Shown: one piece after another, positions 17,137 through 25,063 of the stretch
Layout of the letters: every line of letters starts with the position of its first letter
Position numbering within the stretch: the first letter of the stretch is position 1
Source of the DNA: Streptomyces sp. ISL-10
GTDB lineage: Bacteria; Actinomycetota; Actinomycetes; Streptomycetales; Streptomycetaceae
Length of the DNA: 64,000 nt
Direction: 5' to 3'
NCBI RefSeq assembly: GCF_018614575.1
Contig: NZ_JAGGOJ010000003.1
Location: 558,001-622,000, forward strand
Made by a program: the position numbers and the translations under genes
The notes under the pieces: generated by a model
Database searches by the model: none
Told to the model about the DNA's origin: nothing
The model's input: the letters and a program-made list of their open reading frames with translations, nothing else

Positions 17137-18210
17137 ATGAACCGCCGCCGTACCGTGCGCCTGCCGTCCTGGCTGAGAATCGACCCGTACATCCTTGCTC
17201 TGCTGGGCACCGTGGCGCTGGCGGCCCTGCTGCCCGCGTCCGGCGCCGCGGCCGACGTGGCCGGCGGGGCGTCCACCGGTGCGGTGGCGCTGCTCTTCTT
17301 CCTCTACGGGGCCCGGCTGTCGACCCGCGAGACGCTCGACGGGCTGCGTCACTGGCGGCTGCATGTGACGGTCCTCGCCGCGACGTTCGTGGTCTTTCCG
17401 CTGCTGGGTCTCGCGGCGGGCGGGCTCGAACCGCTGGTGCTGACGCCCGAGCTGGCGAACGGACTGCTCTTTCTGTGTCTGGTGCCCTCCACCATCCAGT
17501 CGTCGATCGCCTTCACCTCGATGGCCCGCGGAAACGTCCCGGCGGCGATCTGCGCCGGCTCGTTCTCCAGCCTCGCCGGCATCGTCCTCACGCCGCTGCT
17601 GGCGGCCCTGCTGCTGGGCGGCGGCGCGGGCGGGCTCTCCGCGGACTCGCTGCTGCGGATCGCGCTGCAGCTGCTCGTCCCGTTCGTCGCGGGCCAGTTG
17701 CTGCGACGCTGGGTGGGCGGCTTCCTCGCCAGCCACAAGCGGCTGCTCGGCTACGTGGATCGCGGTTCGATCCTGCTCGTCGTCTACACGGCCTTCAGCG
17801 AGGGCGTGGTCGCGGGGGTCTGGCACCAGGTGACCCCCCTGCGCCTCGGCGGCCTTCTCGCGGTCGAGGCGTTGCTGCTCGCGCTGATGCTGACGCTCAC
17901 CTGGTTCGGCGCGAAGCGGCTGGGCTTCGGCAGGGCGGACCGGATCGCGATCCAGTTCGCGGGCTCGAAGAAGAGCCTGGCGGCCGGGCTGCCGATGGCG
18001 ACGGTGCTGTTCGGCGCGCAGGCGAGCCTGGCGGTGCTGCCGCTGATGCTGTTCCACCAGCTGCAACTGATGGTGTGCGCGGTGATCGCGAAGCGCCGCG
18101 CGGGGGCGGCTTCCCCGCCGGAGGCGGGCGGGGCCGGGACTTCGGGAGTGGGCGGGGCCGGGACTTCGGCGTCAGTGCATCGACCGGCCGCGGCGGCGGC
18201 GCGCGGCTGA
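17137..18210 (+). CDS. Bile acid:sodium symporter (SBF)-like transporter
   Basis: 357 residues with about nine or ten membrane segments. The family (PF13593-type, YfeH-like) moves organic anions with Na+ or H+. Supporting stretches: LFFLYGARLSTRETLDGL, FLCLVPSTIQSSIAFTSMARGN and FAGSKKSLAAGLPMATVLF, the last two being the crossover motifs. The C-terminal tail (from about 325) is a low-complexity GGAGTSGVGGAGTSA duplication, probably a small repeat expansion. The ATG at 17137 is preceded by a GGAG site. It is probably regulated by the divergent LysR protein. Confidence 0.88.
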   Translation: MNRRRTVRLPSWLRIDPYILALLGTVALAALLPASGAAADVAGGASTGAVALLFFLYGARLSTRETLDGLRHWRLHVTVLAATFVVFPLLGLAAGGLEPLVLTPELANGLLFLCLVPSTIQSSIAFTSMARGNVPAAICAGSFSSLAGIVLTPLLAALLLGGGAGGLSADSLLRIALQLLVPFVAGQLLRRWVGGFLASHKRLLGYVDRGSILLVVYTAFSEGVVAGVWHQVTPLRLGGLLAVEALLLALMLTLTWFGAKRLGFGRADRIAIQFAGSKKSLAAGLPMATVLFGAQASLAVLPLMLFHQLQLMVCAVIAKRRAGAASPPEAGGAGTSGVGGAGTSASVHRPAAAAARG

Positions 18211-18662
18211 GCGGTGTGGTCCCATGGCGACCGGTGGCCGCGAAAGCGCCGCCAAGCCGGCCCACCTGCGACCGGCCGCCGCCGCGGGCAGGTCCTCGTA
18301 CCGGTGGAGACGTGGACAACACTGCGTACCGAGACGGTGTCCTCCGCCACAACGCCGCCCGTTGGTCTACTTGGCCGACCCCGTGAAAGCAGGCGTGCGA
18401 CGGGAGGGCAGGACGGCGGAGGCCGACAGCCTCGCGGAGGCCACTGCTGCCACCGACCGATCTCCGTCCGCAGCGCGGGCGGTACGGGGCCGAGGCCGTG
18501 CCCGACGAGGACTGACAGTGGCGGCCAGGCTGACCACCCGAGCCTCGGCCGAGGCTGACCGGTGTGTGCGTACGCCGCCAGGTTGTGCAGATGCCCACCG
18601 TCGTGGGGCCGGTTTCCTGCCGCGCCGACGCGGCCCCGTCGTGCGACTGCGAAAATCACCCG
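18211..18662. other. Intergenic region, no gene recognised
   Basis: 452 bp with several short open frames but no family resemblance and no good ribosome sites. A perfect palindrome GCCTCGGCCGAGGC lies at about 18543-18556. The next gene's frame is open leftwards to 18564, so its start is uncertain. Confidence 0.5.
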
Positions 18663-19070
18663 GTGACGACGTATCCGATACGCCCCTTCGGCACCCGCCC
18701 CTGCACCCTGGTCGTCTGCCGGGGGTGCTGCTGCGGCGACCCGCGCAAGAACCCGGGCACCGACCACGCCGGCCAGCTCGCCAGACTGCGTGACGCGGCA
18801 GGCGCGTCCGGCGGGCGTCTCGCCGTACGCACCAGTGACTGCCTCGGGCCCTGCGGCCAGGCCAACGTCATCGTCGTGCAGCCTTCCACGGAGGGCCGCC
18901 GCCGCGGTGCCCGCGCAGCCTGGATCGGGTGGGCCCTTGACGACGATGCGACGGACGACGTGATCGCGTGGGCCGAGGCGGGCGGCCCCGGCATCGCCGA
19001 GCCCCCGGCGACCCTCACGCTCCAGATGATCCCGCCGCCCTCGGACGCCCGACGCCGGGCGGGACGCTGA
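18663..19070 (+). CDS. (2Fe-2S) ferredoxin domain protein (thioredoxin-like ferredoxin)
   Basis: 135 residues from the GTG at 18663. Cysteines in CTLVVCRGCCCGD and TSDCLGPCGQANVIVV match thioredoxin-like [2Fe-2S] ferredoxins, some of which occur near cobalamin or formate genes in actinobacteria. The ferredoxin fold ends near 110 with a variable tail. The ribosome site is poor; the frame is open upstream to 18564, which could add up to 33 residues. Its 3' end faces the fdhD gene. The redox partner is unknown. Confidence 0.75.
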   Translation: MTTYPIRPFGTRPCTLVVCRGCCCGDPRKNPGTDHAGQLARLRDAAGASGGRLAVRTSDCLGPCGQANVIVVQPSTEGRRRGARAAWIGWALDDDATDDVIAWAEAGGPGIAEPPATLTLQMIPPPSDARRRAGR

Positions 19071-19209
19071 GCCGCGCCCCACACGGTGGGCCCCTCTGCC
19101 CGCGGCCGTGCGAGGGCTCTCGAACCCTCCGGGACCAGGGGACGGAAGGCCCCGGCCGGCGCAGGGGGCGCTCCCCGCCGGGGTCGCTCTCCCGTGTCCG
19201 CGGGGCGCC

Positions 19210-20049
19210 TCAGACGCCGGTGCCCAGAGCGATGCGCTCGTCGCCCGCGTACACGTTCATGTTGGCGCCGCGCAGAAAGCCGACGAGCGTCAGGCCCGTC
19301 TCGGCCGCCAGGTCCACCGCGAGCGACGAGGGCGCCGAGACGGCCGCGAGCACGGGGATGCCCGCCATCACCGCCTTCTGCGCAAGTTCGAACGACGCCC
19401 GCCCCGAGACCAGGAGGATCGACTGGGACAGCGGCAGCCTGCCGTCCCGCAGCGCCCGGCCGACGATCTTGTCGACCGCGTTGTGCCGGCCGACGTCCTC
19501 CCGGGTGTCCAGCAGCTCCCCCTCGGGCGAGAACAGCGCCGCCGCGTGCAGGCCCCCGGTCCGGTCGAAGACCCGCTGCGCCGCCCGCAGCCGGTCGGGG
19601 AGGCCGGCGAGCAGCGAGGGCTCGACACGGACCGGGGGAGTGTCGGCGATCGCGAAACGGGCGTTCGTCCGGACGGCGTCCAGGCTCGCCTTCCCGCACA
19701 GCCCGCACGACGACGTCGTGTAGACGTTGCGCTCCAGCGTGATGTCCGGCACCGGCACACCGGGCGCGAGCTGCACATCGACGACGTTGTACGTGTTGGA
19801 GCCGTCGTCCTGGGCCCCCGCGCAGTACACGATGGACCGCAGTTCCTCGGCCGCTCCGAGCACCCCCTCGCTCACCAGGAAGCCCGCCGCCAGCGCGAAG
19901 TCGTCACCCGGGGTGCGCATCGTGATCGCCAGAGGTCTGCCGTTCAGCCGGATCTCCAAAGGCTCTTCCGCGACCAGGGTGTCGGGGCGCGAGGAGACCA
20001 CCCCGTCACGGATCCGGAGGGTGCGGCGGCGCTCGGTGACCCGTCCCAT
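19210..20049 (-). CDS. fdhD: Formate dehydrogenase accessory sulfurtransferase FdhD
   Basis: 279 residues. FdhD moves sulfur from a cysteine desulfurase to the molybdenum cofactor of formate dehydrogenase. The active-site pair is in TTSSCGLCGKAS (CxxC). Other conserved parts are EEPLEIRLNG, RTPGDDFALAAGFLVSEG and DVGRHNAVDKIVG. The ATG at 20049 lies 6 bp after the stop of the iron-sulfur fragment, so the two were once an operon. FdhD is intact although the adjoining dehydrogenase genes are ruined, so it may be an orphan unless another formate dehydrogenase exists. Confidence 0.95.
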   Translation of the reverse strand: MGRVTERRRTLRIRDGVVSSRPDTLVAEEPLEIRLNGRPLAITMRTPGDDFALAAGFLVSEGVLGAAEELRSIVYCAGAQDDGSNTYNVVDVQLAPGVPVPDITLERNVYTTSSCGLCGKASLDAVRTNARFAIADTPPVRVEPSLLAGLPDRLRAAQRVFDRTGGLHAAALFSPEGELLDTREDVGRHNAVDKIVGRALRDGRLPLSQSILLVSGRASFELAQKAVMAGIPVLAAVSAPSSLAVDLAAETGLTLVGFLRGANMNVYAGDERIALGTGV

Positions 20050-20054
20050 GGCGA

Positions 20055-20600
20055 TCAATCCCGATTCTGTACGTGGTGGTAGCCGAAGCGACCCTTGATG
20101 CAGAGGTTGCCGTGGGTCACCGGGTTGTCGTGCGGCGAGGTGACCTTGACGATCTCATTGTCCTGCACGTGCAGCGTGAGGTTGCAGCCGACGCCGCAGT
20201 ACGCGCACACCGCCGTGGTCTGCGTCTGCGCCGACATGGCCGGTGAGCAGGGCCAGGTTGATCAGCGCGTGGACGTTGTGTCGGTGCCGTTGTGGTGCTC
20301 GGGATGCCGAGCGTCCAGCACAGCTGGGGCCCGTTCGACGGTGGCATAGGCGTGGGCGAGTTCGCGGATCGCCGCGGCGGGGACGGGCGCAGGAGAGCAT
20401 TGCGAAGGCGTCGGGGCCGTACGCCCCACGCGCGTGCCGGAAACCGGCGGCCGCCCGGCCCAGCGCCTCGCCTCAGCTCGCCCTGTGCAGCGGGCCGTCG
20501 TCGCCGCGCACCAGGGGCCCCCGGATACCGCTTCTGCGGCTTCTTCATGCTGCGCCACTTCTTCATGCTGCGCCACCGGCGGCGACAACTGCGACCTCCA
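20055..20600 (-). pseudogene. Formate dehydrogenase locus: fused remnants of catalytic and iron-sulfur subunits
   Basis: Read leftwards on the minus strand, pieces of a molybdopterin formate dehydrogenase appear in shifting frames: GPLVRGDDGPLHRAS, a stop in place of Trp, GEALGRAA, YGPDAFAMLSCAR, then after an internal deletion AAAIRELAHAYATVERA, QLCWTLGI, EHHNGTD, and after a 2-bp slip ALINLALLTGHVG. There the frame runs into SAQTQTTAVCAYCGVGCNL...GRFGYHHVQNRD and a stop, the last 60 residues of the usual 2Fe-2S/4Fe-4S partner subunit. A deletion has therefore joined the middle of one gene to the end of the next. An 18-bp tandem duplication lies at about 20540-20575. Confidence 0.8.
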
Positions 20601-20612
20601 CGGGGCTGAAGC

Positions 20613-20637
20613 GTAGTCGACAAAATATTGTCTACAG
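20613..20637. promoter_or_regulatory. Candidate GntR/FadR-type operator
   Basis: GTAGTCGACAAAATATTGTCTACAG, cut here as two halves: GTAGTCGACA and TATTGTCTACAG. It has inverted GTA..GACA/TGTC-TAC arms around an A+T-rich centre, in the gap between the formate dehydrogenase relic and the KAS III gene. Eleven of twelve bases of its right half recur inverted upstream of the gntR gene (22296-22307). Confidence 0.5.
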
Positions 20638-20793
20638 CCCTTTTGCGGTCAAAGGTCGTGCCCCGCAAACGCGGGCTGTCGTTGGGGAAGCTCCAAAGAC
20701 CGCCCGGAGAAGCTTGTCGGATCACCTGCCGTCGTACCGGTGGGTAGCCGCGAAGACTGGGTGGTTCCTGCATCTCACCGAGGGGGACCCTCC

Positions 20794-21741
20794 ATGACCG
20801 GCTCACGTGTCGTCGCCGTCGGGCATTATCAGCCCGCCAAGGTGCTCACCAATGACGACCTGGCGGCCATGGTCGACACGAGCGACGAGTGGATCCGCAG
20901 CCGCGTGGGCATCACGAGCCGGCATGTCGCCGGCCCCGACGAGCCCGTCGACGAACTGGCCGCGTACGCCGGCGCCAAGGCCCTGGCCTCGGCCGGGCTC
21001 ACCCCCGCCGACATCGACCTGGTGCTGGTCGCCACGTCCACGGCCATCGACCGCTCGCCCAACACGGCGGCGCGCGTGGCGGCCCGGCTCGGCATGGGCT
21101 CGCCCGCGGTGATGGACCTCAACGTCGTGTGCGCCGGCTTCACCCACGCGCTCGCCACAGCGGACCACACGGTGCGCGCGGGGGCGGCCAGCCGGGCCCT
21201 GGTCATCGGCGCGGACAAGATGGCCGACGTCACCGACTGGACCGACCGCACCACCTGCGTGCTCGTCGGCGACGGCGCCGGGGCCGCCGTGGTGGAGGCC
21301 ACCCGGCCCGGTCAGGAGCCCGGCATCGGTCCGGTCCTGTGGGGTTCGGTCCCCGAGATGGGGCACGCCGTACGGATCGAGGGCACCCCGCCCCGCTTCG
21401 CGCAGGAGGGGCAGTCCGTCTACCGGTGGGCCACCACCCAGCTCCCGCCCATCGCCCGCCAGGTCTGCGAGCGGGCCGGCGTCGCTCCCGAGGAACTGGC
21501 CGCCGTCGTCCTGCACCAGGCCAACCTCCGGATCATCGAGCCCGTCGCCCAGCGGATCGGCGCGGTCAACGCGGTCGTCGCCCGCGATGTCGTCGAGTCC
21601 GGCAACACCTCCGCGGCATCCATCCCGATGGCGCTGTCCAAGCTCGTCTCGCGCGGCGAGATCACCTCGGGCGATCCCGTTCTCCTCTTCGGCTTCGGCG
21701 GAAACCTCTCGTACGCGGGCCAGGTCATCCGCTGCCCGTGA
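20794..21741 (+). CDS. 3-oxoacyl-ACP synthase III family protein (FabH-like)
   Basis: 315 residues. KAS III enzymes condense an acyl-CoA starter with malonyl-ACP. The catalytic triad is visible: Cys in NVVCAGFTHAL, His in VLHQANLRII, Asn in VESGNTSAAS. DTSDEWIRSRVGITSRH and GDGAGAAVVE are also typical. It stands alone, without acyl carrier protein or fatty acid genes, so it may be a second, specialised FabH rather than the housekeeping one. ATG at 20794 with AGGGGGA upstream. The candidate operator at 20613 may control it. Confidence 0.93.
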   Translation: MTGSRVVAVGHYQPAKVLTNDDLAAMVDTSDEWIRSRVGITSRHVAGPDEPVDELAAYAGAKALASAGLTPADIDLVLVATSTAIDRSPNTAARVAARLGMGSPAVMDLNVVCAGFTHALATADHTVRAGAASRALVIGADKMADVTDWTDRTTCVLVGDGAGAAVVEATRPGQEPGIGPVLWGSVPEMGHAVRIEGTPPRFAQEGQSVYRWATTQLPPIARQVCERAGVAPEELAAVVLHQANLRIIEPVAQRIGAVNAVVARDVVESGNTSAASIPMALSKLVSRGEITSGDPVLLFGFGGNLSYAGQVIRCP

Positions 21742-21767
21742 GCGCACGCCCCGCCACACTGGGCGGC

Positions 21768-22229
21768 ATGGAGACGAAGCGAAGTGCCGGACTGCTGCTC
21801 TACCGGCGGCGGAACGCGGAGACCGAGATCCTCATCGGGCACATGGGCGGCCCGTTCTGGGCGTCGCGCGACGAGGCGGCCTGGTCGATCCCCAAGGGGG
21901 AGTACATGCCGGACGAGGATCCAATGGCCGCCGCGCGGCGGGAGTTCGAGGAGGAGCTGGGGCTGCAGCCGCCCGTCGGCGACTGGATCCCCCTCGGCGA
22001 GACGCGGCAGTCGAACGGCAAGGTCGTCACGGTGTGGGCGATGGAGGGAGACCTCGACACCGACCTCGTCGTCCCCGGCACCTTCACCATGGAGTGGCCG
22101 CGAGGCTCGGGAGTGCAGCGGGAGTTCCCGGAGATCGACCGTGCCGAGTGGTTCGGCGTCGGGACCGCGCGGCAGAAGCTTGTGGCGGCGCAGCGCGTTT
22201 TCCTGGACCGCCTCGAACCGTTCCTGTGA
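21768..22229 (+). CDS. NUDIX hydrolase
   Basis: 153 residues. The complete NUDIX box GEYMPDEDPMAAARREFEEELGL fits G-x5-E-x7-RE-U-x-EE-x-G-U and binds divalent metal to hydrolyse a nucleoside diphosphate linked to another group. SAGLLLYRR and WSIPKGEY resemble the subgroup of small actinobacterial NUDIX proteins annotated as NTP pyrophosphohydrolases. The ATG is 26 bp after the KAS III stop, so co-transcription is possible. Substrate unknown. Confidence 0.92.
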   Translation: METKRSAGLLLYRRRNAETEILIGHMGGPFWASRDEAAWSIPKGEYMPDEDPMAAARREFEEELGLQPPVGDWIPLGETRQSNGKVVTVWAMEGDLDTDLVVPGTFTMEWPRGSGVQREFPEIDRAEWFGVGTARQKLVAAQRVFLDRLEPFL

Positions 22230-22290
22230 CGCCGGTGGGGATGCGGGACCGGCGGAGAGACGCGGATCTCGGTGCGGGTGATCGGGCTCG

Positions 22291-22308
22291 GTAGACTGTA
22301 GACGATAG
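22291..22308. promoter_or_regulatory. Candidate autoregulatory operator of the gntR gene
   Basis: GTAGACTGTAGACGATAG, two GTAGAC half-sites 7 bp apart, about 50 bp upstream of the gntR start. CTGTAGACGATA is 11/12 identical to the inverted right half of the site at 20626-20637. Confidence 0.5.
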
Positions 22309-22355
22309 CCAATCTGGTCGCTTCGCCGTTGCCGTCAGCCTCGAGAGGGACCGTG

Positions 22356-23033
22356 ATGGTGTCCGCAGGACTGCCCCGGGGAACCGTGCCCAAGCTGGAA
22401 CGACCGGGCCCGCTGCGCGAACGCGTGTACGAGGCACTTCTCGAACTGATCACCACCCGGGCCCTGCCTCCCGGCCAGCATCTGGTCGAGAGCGAACTCG
22501 CAGGCCACCTCGGCGTCTCCCGCCAGCCCGTGCGCGAGGCGCTCCAGCGCCTTAACACCGAGGGCTGGGTCGATCTGCGCCCGGCGCAAGGCGCGTTCGT
22601 GCACGAGCCGACCGAGGCCGAGGCCGACCAACTGCTGTCGGTGCGAACCCTGCTGGAGGCCGAGGCGGCCCGCCTCGCGGCGGCCAACTCCGGTACGGCC
22701 GGCATCGACGCACTCGAAGCGCTGTGCGCCAAGGAGGAGCAGGCCGTCGCGGACGACGACGTCGACCTGGCGGCGGCGACCAACGCCGCCTTCCACGCCA
22801 AGGTGATGGAGCTTGCGGGCAACAGCGTCCTCGCCGAACTGGCCGCGCAGGTCGACCGCCGGGTGCGCTGGTACTACACACCCGGGGCACGGCAGCGCGG
22901 CCGTCAGTCGTGGATCGAGCACCGCGCCCTGATCGCGGCGATCTCCGCCCGCGACGAGCAGCGCGCCACGGAGACCATGCGGGCGCACGCCGAACACACC
23001 CGCACGGCGTACCACCAGCGCGAACAGCCCTAG
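22356..23033 (+). CDS. GntR-family (FadR subfamily) transcriptional regulator
   Basis: 225 residues. The N-terminal winged helix (LRERVYEALLELITTRALPPGQHLVESELAGHLGVSRQPVREALQRL, given here in outline) is followed by an all-helical FCD domain with metal-binding histidines in AAFHAKVME and IEHRALIAAI. FCD proteins usually sense organic acids or sugar acids. I take the ATG at 22356, 6 bp after GAGAGGGA; a TTG at 22329 is less likely. Two related candidate operators suggest control of itself and of the KAS III gene. Confidence 0.93.
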   Translation: MVSAGLPRGTVPKLERPGPLRERVYEALLELITTRALPPGQHLVESELAGHLGVSRQPVREALQRLNTEGWVDLRPAQGAFVHEPTEAEADQLLSVRTLLEAEAARLAAANSGTAGIDALEALCAKEEQAVADDDVDLAAATNAAFHAKVMELAGNSVLAELAAQVDRRVRWYYTPGARQRGRQSWIEHRALIAAISARDEQRATETMRAHAEHTRTAYHQREQP

Positions 23034-23084
23034 CGGCGGCGGGCACCCGCGAGACCTGGTGCGGGGTGCCGGACAGGCCCGGTG

Positions 23085-23222
23085 CGTGCAAGGTCGGGGA
23101 CCCGGCGCCCGCGGACCCGGCGCCCGCATGGCCGCGTCGTCGGCGAGACCCGGTGCCCGCATGGCCGCGTCGTCGGCGAGACCCGGTGCCCGCATGGCCG
23201 CGCCCGCGAGACCCGGTTCCTG
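23085..23222. repeat. Tandem repeat, about 36-bp unit, plus shorter variants
   Basis: The string CGGTGCCCGCATGGCCGCG followed by TCGTCGGCGAGACC appears from about 23116, 23152 and 23188, the last shortened. Two GGACCCGGCGCCCGC units precede it. It lies directly 3' of the gntR gene. Confidence 0.85.
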
Positions 23223-23372
23223 CGAGGTCGCAGACCGGCGGCGGTGAACTGCCCGCGGAGCTGGTGCACCGTCAGTCGGCCTGATCGGGTGGGGCCGTTT
23301 GCGGTCCGCGCCGGGCCCACCCTCGTCCGTGCGATGCCGCGGAGGGCCCTGGCGACCGGCTTTGTCCCGAGT

Positions 23373-23414
23373 GTGGAAGAAGTTGAGCCGGAATCGTGCG
23401 CAAGTTCTTCCCAC
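23373..23414. promoter_or_regulatory. Inverted repeat, candidate ROK operator
   Basis: Arms GTGGAAGAAGTTG (23373-23385) and CAAGTTCTTCCCAC (23401-23414) are inverted with one interruption, about 100 bp upstream of the ROK start. Position and two-fold symmetry suggest an autoregulatory site, and the same regulator could act on the sugar importer downstream. Confidence 0.6.
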
Positions 23415-23514
23415 TCCGGCAAAGCGCTGCTACGTTCCCCTCGAAAGCAGACGGAAGGCCAGGGTTCCCCGCGCCGAGAGGGCTGAGGCCGAGGGCAGGG
23501 GAGGGGAGGGGTAC

Positions 23515-24705
23515 GTGAGACGCATGACGGCTCGACCCGCGAACGCGCACCAGGCGCGACTGCTTCGGCTGCTGCGTGACGGTGGGCCCAACTCCCGTGC
23601 GCAGCTCGGCGACCAGGTGGACCTCTCCCGGTCCAAGCTCGCCGTCGAGGTCGACCGGCTGCTGGAGACCGGGCTGGTGGTCGCGGACGGACTCGCCGCC
23701 TCCCGCGGCGGTCGCCGCTCCCACAACATCCGGCTGGCCCCCGCCCTGCGCTTCCTCGGCGTCGACATCGGCGCCACCTCGATCGACGTCGCAGTCACCA
23801 ACGCGGAGCTCGAGGTCCTGGGGCACCTCAACCACCCCATGGACGTCCGCGAAGGGCCCGTTGCGATCTTCGAGCAGGTGCTGTCGATGGCCGACAAGCT
23901 CAAGGCGTCCGGGCTCGCCGAGGGCTTCGACGGAGCGGGCATCGGGGTGCCCGGACCGGTTCGCTTTCCCGAAGGCGTGCCCGTCGCGCCGCCGATCATG
24001 CCCGGCTGGGACGGCTTCCCGGTCCGCGAGGCGCTCAGCCAGGACCTCGGCTGCCCGGTCATGGTGGACAACGACGTGAACCTGATGGCCATGGGGGAGC
24101 AGCACACGGGCGTCGCCCGATCCGTGGGCGACTTCCTCTGCGTCAAGATCGGCACCGGCATCGGCTGCGGAATCGTCGTCGGCGGCGAGGTCTACCGCGG
24201 TACGACGGGAAGCGCCGGGGACATCGGACACATCCAGGTCGAGCCGGACGGCAGGGCCTGCGCCTGTGGCAACAAGGGCTGTCTGGAAGCACACTTCAGC
24301 GGCGCCGCACTCGCCCGCGATGCCGAGGAGGCAGCGCGCGCCGGTCTCTCCCCCGAGCTCGCCGCCCGGCTGGAGGCGGCCGGGCAGCTGACGGCCGTGG
24401 ACGTGTCGGCGGCCGCGGCCGCCGGGGACGCCACCGCGCTCGACCTGATCCGCGAAGGAGGCAACCGGGTCGGCCAGGTCATCGCCGGACTGGTCAGTTT
24501 CTTCAATCCCGGCCTCGTGGTGATCGGAGGCGGGGTGACGGGGCTCGGGCACACGCTGCTGGCCAGTGTGCGCACCCAGGTCTACCGGCAGTCGCTGCCG
24601 CTGGCGACCGGCAACCTGCCCATTGTGCTGGGGGAGTTGGGGCCGACCGCCGGAGTGATCGGAGCGGCCCGGCTCATCAGCGACCACCTGTTCTCACCGG
24701 CCTGA
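23515..24705 (+). CDS. ROK-family transcriptional regulator
   Basis: 396 residues. A winged helix at about 10-75 (NSRAQLGDQVDLSRSKLAVEVDRLLETGLV) is followed by a ROK sugar-kinase-like domain: phosphate-binding GVDIGATSIDVAV, VDNDVNLMAMGE and the zinc motif CACGNKGCLE. It likely senses a sugar and represses transport genes. The GTG at 23515 is preferred because GGAGGGGAGGGG ends about 5 bp upstream; an ATG at 23524 is the alternative. It is immediately upstream of a CUT2 sugar importer, its likely target. Confidence 0.94.
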   Translation: MRRMTARPANAHQARLLRLLRDGGPNSRAQLGDQVDLSRSKLAVEVDRLLETGLVVADGLAASRGGRRSHNIRLAPALRFLGVDIGATSIDVAVTNAELEVLGHLNHPMDVREGPVAIFEQVLSMADKLKASGLAEGFDGAGIGVPGPVRFPEGVPVAPPIMPGWDGFPVREALSQDLGCPVMVDNDVNLMAMGEQHTGVARSVGDFLCVKIGTGIGCGIVVGGEVYRGTTGSAGDIGHIQVEPDGRACACGNKGCLEAHFSGAALARDAEEAARAGLSPELAARLEAAGQLTAVDVSAAAAAGDATALDLIREGGNRVGQVIAGLVSFFNPGLVVIGGGVTGLGHTLLASVRTQVYRQSLPLATGNLPIVLGELGPTAGVIGAARLISDHLFSPA

Positions 24706-25063
24706 CCCTGATCACACCGGGCCGACCGCTCGGCCCGGCCCGCCCGAACAGGCATCACCCGCACCGCATCGCCCGCACCTTCGGCGCGGCCAGGCACCAC
24801 CACCGCTCCATCGCACCACCTGCACTGCACCACCTGCGCTGCACCACCTGCACGGCCACGCACCACACATCGTTCGCCCGTCCCACCGGCACCACCGGCA
24901 CCACCGGCACCACCGGCACCACCCGCACCGGTCGACGCACGAGCCGCACCACGACGTGCACCCACACCCCGCACCCCGCACGCCCCCGCCGCACCGACGG
25001 GGGCGCCCCGGGCCCTCATCCGCCCTGCCCGCTCACCGGCCGCACCCGCCGAGGGGATTCGTC
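24706..25063. repeat. Low-complexity intergenic region with CACC-type short repeats
   Basis: 358 bp between the ROK gene and the ABC operon. GCACCACCTGC(A/G)CT units repeat three times at about 24815-24855 and CACCACCGG units repeat about four times at 24890-24930. No gene; the importer promoter must lie here or upstream. The ribosome site GAGGGG precedes the ABC start at 25064. Confidence 0.75.

Larger units (their letters stand above)
23034..23514. other. Intergenic region with tandem repeat and ROK operator candidate
   Basis: No gene. Left part: tandem repeat (23085-23222). Right part: the ROK gene promoter region with a long inverted repeat (23373-23414) and a strong purine-rich ribosome site at 23499-23510. 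Confidence 0.6.

Noticed and set aside
16138..18066. Extended minus-strand frame joining LysR with sequence opposite the transporter
   Set aside because: Only the part up to about 17010 is LysR-like; the rest is the shadow of the transporter gene and spans the operator region.
18564..18662. N-terminal extension of the ferredoxin gene and a possible cobalamin riboswitch
   Set aside because: I looked for the conserved B12-box strings and found none; the extension has cysteines but no family match.
24706..25063. Short CACC repeats considered as a CRISPR-like array
   Set aside because: Units are about 10 bp, contiguous and without spacers; this is simple low-complexity DNA.
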